This document shows, one piece after another, positions 35,006 through 46,578 of a stretch of 64,000 nucleotides of DNA. The notes under the pieces are model-generated. The model was not told the DNA's origin and ran no database searches. It worked only from the letters and a program-made list of their open reading frames with translations. Both the position numbers and the translations under genes were made by a program. Position 1 is the stretch's first letter. Every line of letters starts with the position of its first letter. Source of the stretch: Stictocephala bisonia (lineage: Eukaryota; Arthropoda; Insecta; Hemiptera; Membracidae); assembly GCA_035578905.1 (NCBI GenBank), contig JAQJVL010000057.1, positions 2,232,001-2,296,000 on the forward strand, in the 5' to 3' direction.

Positions 35006-36599
35006 CGAAACTGATGTTACTCGTTGTTTTTTATGTTATAGTTTGCTGAATGCGTTCTGAAGTGTTAAAGTGCAGTCTACTAATTTACTTAGTTCTTTAA
35101 TTTTAATATTGAACCTTTACCAAGAACAATATTATTTACATTAAGATAAAACTAATTTATGTTACACTCAATTCCCACAAACGTATTCTCTGATTGGCCT
35201 ACAATTTGTCACGTGATATCTCGATCCGAGAGAAGTGAGGTTATATTTTGTTCTTTTTTTAGGTTAATGATTTTGTTCATTGATTCAATGCGTTTGTACC
35301 GGAATTACAAAGCTTATTTTCTGCACACTTATTTTAATATTGTATCTTTATAAAGATCGACGAGTTTTACAGAAAAACATCACATTTCTCTTCCACTTCA
35401 CGGACAGATTGTATTTGCTGAAACGAGTTTAAAATGTCAAAGTTTACTTTTTCCCAAAAATTTTAGGTCACTGATGCAGTAAACCAAAAATGGTAAAAAC
35501 AGTGTCATTTGGTTAATTATTATGACCATACACCTTCATATGACCAGGTTAAGATATTTTGACTTTAGTTAAGTAAAATTTGGAATTCAAGCTAAAAATG
35601 CTTGAAAGATTAACGAAATAATTACGCACCTTAAAACTATAAATGATCACTTTCATATGCTAATATAATAACAAGTGCGTATTTTAGATACAAGAAGGGC
35701 TACTATACTACCATGTTTAGGTGGATGTGATACATACAATTTGATCTATTCTATATCATTACAGACTATTATCAAATAAGTGGTTAGTTTCGCTAACAAT
35801 TTGTCATTTTGTTTCCTACAATTCCAATTTTCTTGAAAGGGAAAGTACCGCAAACAGAAGAGTATATAATGTACATATGATAATTCCTAACAGAAGAGTA
35901 TATAATGTACATATGATAATTCCTAACTATTTGCCCAACTTAATCTAGTTACATGTATTTATTAGTCCCTAATATTATGAAATCCTTTAAGATACATTAT
36001 CTAACATAGATACAAAAGTCAGTCAATTCTAAAGCGGATCTGCTCATGCTAAATGTTATAACGGACCAAGATTAATTTGTTAGTACATTTTAATTGACTT
36101 AATTTCTATTTCAACCTCATAAGATCAATCAGAGAGTCATAGGCCTAATCAATTTACAGAGGGATCAGCTGATAACCACCGGCTGTTCATTTGTAATTGG
36201 GATATTAATTAATGACAATTTCTAAGGAATAATCGGCCTTAGATTGTAACAATGACTACATTCGGTGTTGTACACTCATCACACTCATTCGAAATCCGTA
36301 TTCGCCCATATCTTGACAATCGACGTATTATGAATAAATAAATAAACATTAAATCAGCATTTAATGATTACATTTTTTTGTCCGAATATTAATTCACATA
36401 AAACTTGCAAAAGTTTAAATGATATCATATTTTTATTGATATTCAAAAAAAACTTTATATTTGCGGGTTATGCTTAGGTATTTGCCTATTTAAACTTAAC
36501 ATGAATTTAATCAAACTGAGACTAATCTTTACTTTAACAATTAAAATGCCGATTTTTAGTTTAATGGACAACAAACGAATACATTCAACCAAAATTTAG
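35006..36599. other. Intergenic DNA with one small tandem duplication
   Basis: AT-rich sequence without recognised coding motifs. It contains the 36 bp tandem duplication at 35853-35925. Confidence 0.3.
35853..35925. repeat. Tandem duplication, 36 bp unit
   Basis: AACAGAAGAGTATATAATGT starts at 35853 and again at 35889. The copies are identical through GATAATTCCTAA. Confidence 0.95.
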
Positions 36600-36880
36600 T
36601 TTAAAAGGCTCAAAGATATGGAGAGGAGCGTGGCTTAGACTTGTAGACCAAACGTATCGAATATAAATAAGGCTCTAATGTTGTTACGGACGCCACGCGT
36701 GCACAAAACACGCACGTGACCTCACATTCACACCAAATTGATAGAGTACTCATTTGTCCATTACGGCGAGGTCCTGATTTATGTGAACGGGGGGAGGGGG
36801 TGTGCAGAACTGTTAAAACTGCATGGCAAGGGGGTTGAGAGGGGCGTGTGATTGGGTAATTAACTAGTGGCATTGAGTAG
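36600..36880. promoter_or_regulatory. GC-richer block, possible regulatory element
   Basis: It holds an ATATAAATAAGG sequence (about 36661) followed by a CpG-rich part with ACGCGTGCACAAAACACGCA and an E-box-like CACGTGACC (about 36712). A purine-rich G run follows. No exon was found. This is inference from composition only. Confidence 0.25.
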
Positions 36881-37021
36881 TCCTTTGTGAATTACAAAAA
36901 ATAATCCAGGTTCTCACAGAACGTAGTGTTGATGTCAAGTTCTAGCGCTGATTTAGGCTGAAAATTATTTGTATGATAAAATCGAATTCTTAAATCAGTT
37001 GGTTAAATTAGCAAGTGGACC

Positions 37022-37340
37022 TTTTCCGTTAATTCACTACCACTACTTTTTCCGTTACTCCACTACCACTACTTTTTATCTCAATTACTGTTAGGTTAGG
37101 TGACTAATAAAGTTGATCACAAACTGGTAAATCCAATGATTGACTTACCGCCGAATGCAATATCTGTGTTTAAGTTCTGGAAAAGCGATAAGGCCAGCTA
37201 TATCGAATTCCAAGCGGATAAAGAATACTACAGTGGACGTAAAAATGAGTGGGGAACAGTTTTTAGAGCAATAGAATATTTATCAAGCAGTAGTGAATTA
37301 ACGGAGACAAAAAAAGTAGTGGTAATGAATTAACGGAAAA
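37022..37340. mobile_element. TIR element (319 bp) carrying an open frame
   Basis: TTTTCCGTTAATTCACTACC at the left is inverted at the right end (37311-37340, one mismatch), and the TIR continues into CACTACTTTTT. Part of the TIR is repeated directly inside each end. A smaller relative lies at 46579-46698. The target duplication is unclear. Confidence 0.8.
37100..37333 (+). other. 77-codon open frame inside the TIR element
   Basis: The frame reads through the element from GTG 37100 (no upstream ATG; first Met at PMIDLPP) to a stop inside the right TIR. It has protein-like composition, with VFKFWKSDKASYIEFQADK and NEWGTVFRAIEYL. I do not recognise it. It could be a captured host fragment, a transposase remnant or chance. 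Confidence 0.3.
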
Positions 37341-38240
37341 GATCCTAGTAAGCTTTTATCACGACATATAAAATAAGTTCTTGGTGGTTCTAGAGGACGA
37401 AAAAATTATAGTTCAGTGAAATCAAAATCCTCACTAAGGGTTAATAGTAAAAGGCCTCTACGCTTTGCAGCACCTAAGAAAACCTCCCAATTAATTATTT
37501 TTTAAATAAATTAATAGTATTGTTTCAATAACTATGGATTAACTAACTGTAATAGTTAATTCATTTTGTATTTGAAAAACCGTTGAAGATATTTCAAATT
37601 CGTTTGTGGTAATGGGTTTTTGGGAAGAGTTGCATAGGCTACATGACCGTTAAACAACCACGATCACCTGAAACATGTTTTTCAATTAATGGTGTAACAA
37701 ACCCCCTCTTTATATTAAATGAAGACCAACTTGAACCGAATAAATAAGTAAAATGTTTATGAATAACAATTTTAATTGACAGTAAATTGATGTTTGGTAC
37801 CATTTCGACATTTATGCAAACATATTTTATACGTACTATTTTTACTCCGAAGATTATTATCCTCATGTCAAACAAATGTCCTATTAACAATATCCTGTAA
37901 ATTAAATGTACCAAAACTAAACAAATGGTGTTCAAAGTTGGGGAAAGAGTAATTATACAGTAATTGGAAGAACCTTTTTATTTTACAAAAATATGCATTC
38001 ATAATTTATTATATTTAACAAAAGAAAAATGTCTTGTAAATAGCTCTTTAAAAATTTTCATATGGTTTTAGTATCTATTTATTAATTGTTCTAATTAATA
38101 AATAGATTAATCTAATCAATTGATTAATCTAATCAATCATTATTAATTGTTATAAAACAATTTATAACATTTTTAAAAACAAAGCTACCAACTCTTTGTT
38201 CTCAATCCAACCTTAAAATACCGTACCCCAGGACCAAGTA
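37341..38240. other. Intergenic DNA without a visible gene
   Basis: AT-rich, with a short palindromic TTAATCTAATCAATTGATTA region at about 38107-38135. No gene seen. Confidence 0.3.
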
Positions 38241-39088
38241 ATTTATACAAAAAACATTTACTACACTGGGATTTATAATTTATAAATTTATAAAATACTA
38301 GGGGACACCCCAGCACGCTTCGCGTGCCAACCCCGACGCTCGCTACGCTCGATACACCTCGGCCTTCGGCCTCGGCATGTAACTATTCAATACAAAAATC
38401 GGTATATTAACTATATAACGTAAAATTACAATATTACATTTCGGTACAGTATCTCACTCACACTAATTGCTTTGCCACCTATTTAGCCTATTTCAAGAGT
38501 GTTCATTTCATTTATTTTTGTTTAACAGCTGAAGATTAAACTCATAGTAAAATATTAAATAGTATAATGTCAATCATTCAAAATAGACATGTTTATTTAT
38601 TTACAAAACAGCTGTTATTAATTTACTAAAATCAACCCAATGTTATCCGTATGGACCAATCTTTTAAGGGTGCTTTATACCCCTTAGGAATACTTTATCA
38701 AGATGAAAATACTTTAGTTGTCCTATTTAAGTTCTAAAGAAACAGTGTACAAAATTTCAGCTCTCTACCTACATGGGAAGTTGGAGAATTAGTGATGAGT
38801 GAGTCAATCAGTGAGGGCTTTGCCTTTTATATATATATAGATTAGCAACAAATCTAAAATAAGAAAAGACACGAAATATGTTGAGAAGAAATTAAAATCA
38901 ATGTTATTACATGAAACATTTTATAAAGTTGTAGATTTCCTTATAACATAGTTTTATACAACAGTTAAATGCCAATGCAAATGTTATTAAAGTAAATAAT
39001 AATTATTATTGTAATACCAATTAATGGATGATCAATCTTTGGTTTAGGAGTAACATATTGTTGGTAAAACATAAGTATATCTTAATAG
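38241..39088. repeat. Inverted repeat A, left arm
   Basis: Positions 38241-38297 plus 38842-39088 match the reverse complement of 42605-43037. Shared blocks include TACTACACTGGGATT, CATGAAACATTTTATAAAG and GGATGATCAATCTTTGG. The Helitron above lies inside this arm. Confidence 0.9.
38298..38841 (-). mobile_element. Non-autonomous Helitron, subfamily A (544 bp)
   Basis: On the minus strand it begins TCTATATATATATAAAAGGC. It ends with a perfect hairpin (GCACGC-GAA-GCGTGC), about ten bases and CTAG, with host A and T on either side. It interrupts one arm of an inverted duplication. The other arm (42545-43037) has the uninterrupted sequence at 42988/42989, which fixes both ends to the base. The copy at 45130-45674 is its close relative. 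Confidence 0.95.
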
Positions 39089-39506
39089 AAGAGTCTGCAG
39101 AGGCTGTCGGCCATTTTGGTTTTAATCCCATAAGAACAATGGTATTTTCCAACTGAACATATGATTACATATCCAAACTAAAAATTTATTTTTAAACGGA
39201 TTTCTCCAAACAAATTATATTTGATCAATAATGATATTGTGCATTGGATTGCTTTGCAATTCAAAAATGCTTTCCTTATTAATGTTATAGAAAAATATTT
39301 AGTTTGAAGTTTTTATTTTTACCTATTTTTCAAAACTAGGCGTATGTATTCAAAAAATCAAAACCAAATCAAATGCGCAATATGATAATGTTTAAAATGA
39401 CATCATTAACAAATGTTTGGTCAATAAATAAAAAAAAATGGATTCGCAAATAATATTGTTTTCATGGGATTAAAACCAACATGGCCGACAGCCTCTGCGG
39501 ACTCTT
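39089..39506. mobile_element. MITE with long TIRs (418 bp), unknown superfamily
   Basis: The left end AAGAGTCTGCAGAGGCTGTC and the inverted right end AAGAGTCCGCAGAGGCTGTC continue as TIRs for about 50 bp (CGGCCAT.TTGGTTTTAATC). No open frame lies inside. Related single termini are at 42545-42604, 53335-53395 and 54356-54480. Confidence 0.85.
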
Positions 39507-40075
39507 AAAAGTTTGAGGGTGTTACTAGGACATTATTTTAGACTCTGCCTGATAGATGGAGTTGTAGACAAGTCATGTATGTTCGTAGGATGAGTAAAAG
39601 ACTTGGCTACAGTCTTATGTGTGTAAGATGACAATGTCAGGTACGTCTATGGCTTATCACATTTGTATGCGTGTAGGTTGAGTGGGGGGTGACAACAAAT
39701 GATGAGTGAGTGATTAGTTTAAATAGTCAATAAATGGTAACCGTGGTAAAATATCAAATTAGAAACGAAAAACTTGACAGTCAAACAATCCAACAAAACT
39801 TAAGGCCAAGTCATCAAAAGTTTTCATCAGAATCAATTTATTGTGAAGTAATTTCCTGTCTCAGAACGGAATGTCACGTAAGGCTTCTCTGGGCCAACTT
39901 TGTTCTTATATTTCAAAGAACCCTTCGTGATCGATTAATTCCCATCTGTTTAAATTAAATTCCTTGTTGAAAATTTGTCGAATACTGTATATACTATATA
40001 AGTGAACGTTCCTTTATTAACACACCTAATTGTTCCTTATAAAATATAATTTTTGCAATATACTAGTGTCTGGCG
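39507..40075. other. Intergenic DNA without a visible gene
   Basis: No coding motif or repeat boundary was found. A short frame at 39734-39958 has no family signature. Confidence 0.3.
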
Positions 40076-40112
40076 ACTACTCCCAGTAACACTACTTCCA
40101 CTAACATTCCTT
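40076..40112. repeat. Minisatellite, 18 bp unit, left remnant
   Basis: Two units of the same repeat as 41391-41822 (ACTACTTCCACTAACA) lie here. A LINE insertion cuts them off. Confidence 0.9.
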
Positions 40113-41390
40113 TCAAATCAAATCAAATCAAAATCTTTATTTACTCACTCAAATATAAATCATAAGGTTACATAGATACATAGTTATATGAAGAAAATAA
40201 ATACATCGATATATACAAATAAATCTACATGTTTTATATGTGAGTACCTTCCACATAAGCCCAAGGCTTGTGCGTGGAAGGGAGTTCTTTAATTCAAAAA
40301 TAAAAATAGAGAATAAAAAAAAAAAACTCAATCTTAAACAGTACAATGAACAATTAATACTAAAACTAATGGACTACTCTTATTCAGGATTAAATAAAAA
40401 ATTCAAACTGAATAAAATACACAATTTGATGAGTTATGGCAATTTAATAAAAATAAAAACTAAACAATTTTGGATGGTATTTAAAACAAGAAAATGTTGA
40501 ATGCTCTTGATTAGGGTTATTATGAAAGGAAAAAAAATGTATAAATGTATATATAAAAAAGATAAACACAATGGAAAAAGGGGGAAAAAAGAGAGAACTA
40601 TGCAGCAAAATGAAATCAAAGAGCAAAAGGCAGAAAGTCAGAGGGACGAAGGAAGTGCAATGTTATGAAGCGGTCATCTATACTCAGAACTGATCAGGGC
40701 CTCAACCGATTCCTCCTCCAGGTCCATAAGCCAATTGGTTATCATTGTTTTATAAACATATAAGCTAACTTGTGGAAATTTAAGAGGGTTCGGTAAATTT
40801 CTAAACAACAGGTGAGCAATGTAATGTGAACAAGTATAATTAACTGTTTTGAAAATTTTTGGAACTAAGGGGTTTAAGCTTACTGCATGCCGCGTTTCAT
40901 AATGATGCAAGTTGACAGAAAAATTTAATAATTTCCGAGTACGAATAAAAAGCATAAGAGTACGAATAAATAGTTGTCTAATTGTTAGAACTTTTGTGGT
41001 TTTAAATAATTCAATTGATGGAAACGATTTGCCTTTGCCAATGATGATTTTAAGTAAATATTTCTGGCTTTTATTGAGTTGTTCTATGTGAGTTCTGTAA
41101 GCTCCTCCCCAGCATATGATGCCATATTGTAATACTGATTGAACGTGTGCATAATAAACAGACTTAATTGAATTAAAATCTAAAACTCCATGAAGTTGCT
41201 TGAAGGCAAAAATTAACTTTCTAATTTTTTTATTAATATAGGCAATATGAAGATCCCATTTTAACTTATTGTCATATATAACTCCAAGATATTTATATTG
41301 GCTGACTCTATCTACTTTATAACAGTCACAATTATAATTCATATAATTGCCACATGTGTGAACTCTTAAGGTTAGCCCCATTGGTTAGCC
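40113..41390 (-). mobile_element. 5'-truncated LINE inside the 18 bp minisatellite
   Basis: The minus strand at 40674-41381 encodes an intact 235-codon C-terminal part of a LINE ORF2. It contains YKYLGVIYDNKLKWDLHI, then INKKIRKLIFAFKQL, SVLQYGIICWGGAY and LNKSQKYLLKII. The 3' UTR runs to an (ATTTG)n tail at 40112-40135. It belongs to the CR1/Jockey-like group but is a different family from the 13 kb LINE. The 5' junction has GGTTAGCCCCATT twice, and TTTC flanks both ends, a possible 4 bp target duplication. The open frame suggests a young insertion. Confidence 0.88.
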
Positions 41391-41822
41391 CCATTTCAGT
41401 AACACTACTTCCAGTAACACTACTTCCACTAACACTACTTCCACTAACACTACTTCCACTAATACTACTTCCACTAACACTACTTCCAGTAACACTACTT
41501 CCAGTAACAGTACTTCCACTAACACTACTTCCAGTAACACTAATTCCAGTAACACTACTTCCACTAACACTACTTCCACTAATACTACTTCCACTAACAC
41601 TACTTCAAGTAACACTACTTCCACTAACACTACTTCCACTAACACTACTTCCACTAACACTACTTCCAGTAACACTACTTCCAGTAACACTACTTCCAGT
41701 AACACTACTTCCAGTAACACTACTTCCACTAACACTCCTTCCACTAACACTACTTCCACTAATACTACTTCCACTAACACTACTTCCACTAACACTACTC
41801 CCAGTAACACTACTTCCGATAA
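41391..41822. repeat. Minisatellite, 18 bp unit, main array
   Basis: About 23 units of ACTACTTCCACTAACACT occur, with AGTAACACT variants. Reading through it gives long meaningless Leu/Pro/Thr or Val/Glu frames on the two strands. Confidence 0.97.
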
Positions 41823-41957
41823 ATAATATCGATAAAGTTATAAATCTTTCTATAAAGAGAATAATTTTGATTGACTCAGTAGAAGTTTTGTTTAATCTAT
41901 AATTTATAATAAACCATTCATCAGATCGTCTTAAGACTTTGGGAAGTTTTTTCCGAT

Positions 41958-42171
41958 AATTCTTTTAGTATGGTTTTATTCGCATTCGACTGTCGGACTC
42001 TGCCCCACTGACCTTGAAAGTTTAAATGGTAATCTAATGATGTTATTTTATTTATTTCATTAATTATCAGCTGTGTAACCCCACTAATATTTGTAGTCAA
42101 AAGTCACATGGCGAGGCCGAAGGCTCAGGTGTTACGAGCGCAGTGAGTGATGGGGTTGGGGTGTCCCCTAA
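41958..42171 (+). mobile_element. Helitron 3' part, hairpin lost
   Basis: This stretch is homologous to 7305-7703 (GTATGGTTTTATTCGCATTCG against GCATGATTTTATTCACATTCG). It ends GGGTTGGGGTGTCCCCTAA before host T. The terminal hairpin is missing. The 5' part is absent or too diverged. Confidence 0.75.
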
Positions 42172-42307
42172 TATGATATGAATATTTTTTATCTAATTCC
42201 GAAATGTACCAAATAAAAAACCTATTCGCAAATGATCTAGGTTTACATCTTTTTTAGAGATCTCCCTTCAAAACTTAGGCTAAAATGTGTCTTTAAATTT
42301 TTGAAAT

Positions 42308-42482
42308 TTAATTTACGCATTAGACCAAACAATACATTAAAAATATAATTGGTAGTTGACCTGTTAAATAGGCATAAAGAGTCCTCTCTAAAATATAAAA
42401 TATTTTTACATAGTGGACAACATGTTCAATTTAGCAATATTGGTTTTATGTTATGTTTCAGTCATATCAAATTATATTTACT
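42308..42482. repeat. Inverted repeat B, left arm
   Basis: It matches the reverse complement of 43558-43645 plus 44165-44252 (shared: TTGACCTGTTAAA, AAAGAGTCCTCTCTAAAAT, AACATGTTCAATTTAGC). This arm lacks the Helitron found in the other one. Confidence 0.9.
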
Positions 42483-42544
42483 AAAATGAAAAAATCCGTT
42501 TAATAATAACCGTTTAGTTTGGATACACGTGATAGTTTGTCCCA

Positions 42545-43037
42545 CTCAAAAATAACAGTGTTCTTATGGGATTAAAACCAAAATGGCCGACAGCTTCTGC
42601 AGACTCTTCTATTAAGATATACTTATGTTTTGCCAACAATATGTTGCTCCTAAACCAAAGATTGATCATCCATTAGTTGGTATTACAATAATAATTATTA
42701 TTTATTTTAATAACATTTGCATTGGCATCAAACACATAATATAACGTACATTATATTTAATATAAACTTCAAGACAGTGAATATAAATGTGATCTTGTTT
42801 ATAGAATTTAACTGTTCTAAGGAACAGTTCTTTATATAGATATAAAGAATACAGTTCTAAGGATCTTGTATATAGAAAATTATATTATAAGGAAATCTGC
42901 AACTTTATAAAATGTTTCATGTAATAACACCAGTTTTAATTTATTCTCAGTATATTACGTGTCTTTTCTTATTTTAGATATATGCTAATATTTTATAAAT
43001 GTTAATCCCAGTGTAGTAAATGTTTTTTGTATAAATT
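42545..43037. repeat. Inverted repeat A, right arm, with MITE terminus
   Basis: Positions 42545-42604 are one terminus of the MITE family at 39089-39506. From 42605 on, the sequence is the inverted copy of 38241-39088 without a Helitron. About 110 bp of extra sequence (42735-42860) is present only here. Confidence 0.88.
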
Positions 43038-43557
43038 AATAGAAGCAAATCAGTTGTGAAATACTCGTGTAAACCTATGGTCTTTACTTTACATAGTAAA
43101 ATGACAATCTTTCATTTTTAGATATGCTGCGACCTTATTCGTGTAAATGAAATTTTGGAACTCAAACGTTATCTAACAAATTAGTTTTATATCACTTGAG
43201 TAATAGAATATTCAGAGTAATCGCAGGATCCTTCTAAATTCTTCAGTCATAAAACTACAAAAAATAAAAATATCTGCTAAATCAAAAAGATTTAATTTAT
43301 GCTCATTCTCGATTTTTATAGCAACATGCCTTTATAAAACTAATTAAAACAATTCACAATCACAGAGTTTGATGTAATTTTCATTTGTTAGGAAATATTG
43401 TGCATTACATTAAAACAAATTTAGTTCTATCTATTTATGGGATGTATCATTACATAAGCACGTAATTAATTATTGTAATTTAAAAGTATTCATTCATAAC
43501 AAATTTGTTATCATTTCTGATATTTTATGCCCTGTGATGAAATAATGACATACTGTG
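43038..43557. other. Spacer between inverted repeat arms
   Basis: AT-rich DNA with no recognised feature. Confidence 0.3.
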
Positions 43558-44252
43558 GTAAATATAATTTGATATGATTGAAACATAACATAAAACCAAT
43601 ATTGCTAAATTGAACATGTTGTCAACCATGTAAAAATATTTTATACTAGCTGAACCCGGCGGACTTTGTCTCGCCTTTCATTTTTCATTGACATACCAAA
43701 ATAAAGCAATAAAACGAATTATAGAAAAAAACATTATTTATTAAATGAGTGCAAGAGGGTAAACAATATTTTTGGTCTTCTTATTTGGTGTATAAAATGT
43801 AAAGGTTTTTTGTAGTGTGTGCTACACTCTCAAGGTGAAATGTAAAACTACAATAAATCAAAACATATACAGTACTGTTGTTGTGAGAACTTCAATCTGC
43901 TTATGGCATGTGAAACTACATTAAACCACACAGTCATATGTTTTTTGTAAACAATTCAGATTCTCCATTTGAATAACATGGGATCTTTAGGAGCCCGTGG
44001 GGCAGGACCCTGTGGACGGATCTGCATCAAACTTCACAGAAACCATCTCGGGAGTATACAGGACAACATCCTAAAGTTTCATGGCGATCGGTTGGATGGT
44101 TTGGCAACGCATAAACTTCAAACATATATATATATATACAAACATCCTCTTTTATAAATATAGATTTTAGAGAGGACTCTTTATCCCTGTTTAACAGGTC
44201 GACTACCAAATATATTTTAATGTAACGTTTGGCCTAACGTGTAAACTAATTT
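43558..44252. repeat. Inverted repeat B, right arm
   Basis: Positions 43558-43645 and 44165-44252 together are the inverted copy of 42308-42482. The Helitron at 43646-44164 splits them. Confidence 0.9.
43646..44164 (-). mobile_element. Non-autonomous Helitron, separate family (519 bp)
   Basis: On the minus strand it starts TCTATATTTATAAAAGAGG. It ends with GGCGAGAC-AAA-GTCCGCC (one mismatch), then GGGTTCAG, then CTAG before host T. The uninterrupted target exists at 42393/42394, so both ends are exact. The 5' part contains text like GATCCGTCCACAGGGTCCTG and ATCGCCATGAAACTTTAGG, different from subfamilies A and B. Confidence 0.93.
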
Positions 44253-44526
44253 TCATAAAATTTAATGAATACGTGGGCATGTATATGATAATTTTGTTGA
44301 AATTTACTTCCAATTAAATTGTCAACCATAATAAATAAACGCCGCAGTACTTTGAATATAGGCAATACTTGCAGTACACTCATGTTAGGGTGTTGCGGTC
44401 TACGTAGTCACGGCGCGCTGACAAAACTAACCACTTACTTTGAAGTAGGTCCACTGTGTACACTTGTGGTTATTATTTTTTGTTTAAGTTTTAGCCGGTG
44501 ATATATAAAGAGAGAATTACTAATGA

Positions 44527-44895
44527 TTAGGGGACACCCCTACCCCGCTCACTCACTGCATTCGCGACGCCTCGGCCTTCGGCCTCGGCATGTGACTTTG
44601 AAAACAAATATTAATAGTTAAACTGTATTATGTAAAATCCATTCCAACAGCTGTTATCATTTCATAAATATCATTATTAACATTGAACAGCTGTACCTTT
44701 TAGGCTTATTAAATCTCTCTTCATGTTATTCGTATGGCTGAAAACCGTCCTTTGAAAGCCCCTGTGCCCTTTAGGGTAAAAATATTGCATAATGAAGACC
44801 TAGTTGCATGTCTCATAATAGGGGAGTCAAAATTGATTAAGAAATAAGGGAGGAATTGCGTTAGAAAAAACTGCTTCATGTGTTATAAATAAGGA
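44527..44895 (-). mobile_element. Helitron, subfamily B, deleted copy (369 bp)
   Basis: On the minus strand it begins TCCTTATTTATAACACATG, as in the copy at 6960. It ends GGGTAGGGGTGTCCCCTAA before host T. The 3' hairpin is missing, as at 41958-42171. About half of the 744 bp form is deleted internally. Confidence 0.8.
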
Positions 44896-45129
44896 TATGT
44901 ACCTGCCCATTTTCATTGATCCCAAAGCACCGTTTTTGCTGTATTGGGCTTGTTTTCTGTTCTGTTCATTTTCAACCTTCTCTTCGAGCTGAAATATTTT
45001 ATGTGTCTAGGTTTATATTTTGTAAGTGTATCTGTTAGTATTGACTTATGCTGATTTTAAGTTACTAGACGGAAGTAATTTCAACCATTGATTTTATAAG
45101 CCACAGAGTGACTCCTCATCCAATGTTAA

Positions 45130-45674
45130 TCTATAGCTATAAAAGGCAAAGCCCTCACTGACTGACTCACTTACTCATCACTAATTCTCCAACTTCCCAT
45201 GTAAGTAGAGAGCTGAAATTTTGTACACTGTTTCTTTAGAACTTAAATAGGACAACTAAAGTATTTTCATCTTGATAAAGTACTCCTAAGCGGTAAAACC
45301 GCCCTTAAAAGATATTTCCATAAGGACAATATTGGGTTATTTTAGTAAATTAATAACAGCTGTTTTGTAAATAAATAAACATACCTATTTTGAATGTTTG
45401 ACATTATACTATTGATACAGTTATTTAACTATTAGTTTAATCTTCAGCTGTTAAACAAATATATTTATAGCTTGAAATAGGCTAAATAGGTAGCAAAGTA
45501 ATTAGTGTGAGTGAGATATTGTAATTAAATTTAATATTGTGATTTTATGTTATATAGTTAATCTACTGTTTTTTTGTATTGAATAGTTAGTTACATGCCG
45601 AGGCCGAAGGCCGAGGTGTATCGAGTGCAGCGAGTGGCGGGGTGGCATGCGAAGCGTGCAGGGGTGTCCCCTAG
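45130..45674 (+). mobile_element. Non-autonomous Helitron, subfamily A (545 bp)
   Basis: The 5' end TCTATAGCTATAAAAGGCA lies after host A. The 3' end has hairpin GCATGC-GAA-GCGTGC, then AGGGGTGTCC, then CTAG before host T. It is colinear over its full length with 38298-38841 (inverted). Confidence 0.93.
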
Positions 45675-46578
45675 TAAATTATATGTCTCAAAATATCAGC
45701 TGTTTTTGTGGTTCATTGCGGAGCACTATAAATATATAGTGTTGTCCCATGTAAATGAAATGCAGTTTAAACCAGCTGTAGTGGCAGACCTCACTAACTA
45801 ACCAAATTACTGGCACAGATATTCCTATTACATGAGATGTCTATTTGTAAGAAATAATATAACCAAGGCTACAACCAATTTTAAAGCGAGAGAAGAAACA
45901 TCTGGAAATTTAAAATAAAACGAAATTATACCAACAACAACACAATACAGGTGTTTAGTGAAAATATCACACTCCGCAAAAAAACTGTTTAATTAAAGTA
46001 TATAACAATTAAGAAGTAACATTGGAATGTATTATTCGCCCATTGTAACAAGTGTTTTTAGTCCTGTGCCTGCGTACTGATGTAGTCCAGCTTCTTATAG
46101 AGAAGGTGTCGCACAGACAGTATGAGCTTTGTATTCTCATGTCGAACGTGCTATCATCGTCACCATGGGCGATTCGGTATAAGTTTACAAAATTCGTGTT
46201 CAGTGACGGGACTTCAGTTTAGATATAGTAGGCCTACAACCTCGTTTATCCGGCCTAGTGCGCCGGATACAACATAAATGACTTAGTTTTCTAACAAAAA
46301 ACAGATTTAATGCAGTAAACTCATGTCGGATGGCAAGCGAGAGAGATGTGCCTATAATTGCATGCAACACAAATAGTTTCACAAATTCAGATGCAAAACT
46401 CTAATATTCTTGTTCGAGATTTGCGTTGCGGGGCTGAACAGCGCTTCCGCATAGTTGTATCACAGAGAAAAAAGATAAAGCGGTAGCTTTTTATGGGCGC
46501 AGCAAACGCCTCAGTGGCAATTATAAATATATTATAACTAATGTACGTCTTTGTAAATCTGTATAAATAACTAGGAAC
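45675..46578. other. Intergenic DNA, possible decayed Tigger end
   Basis: ACAACCTCGTTTATCCGGCC at 46230-46249 resembles a pogo/Tigger terminal sequence. The segment around 46462-46530 resembles 10965-11025. No gene was seen. Confidence 0.3.

Noticed and set aside
41354..41902. 182- and 141-codon frames on opposite strands
   Set aside because: They are read-through of the 18 bp minisatellite (unit length divisible by three).
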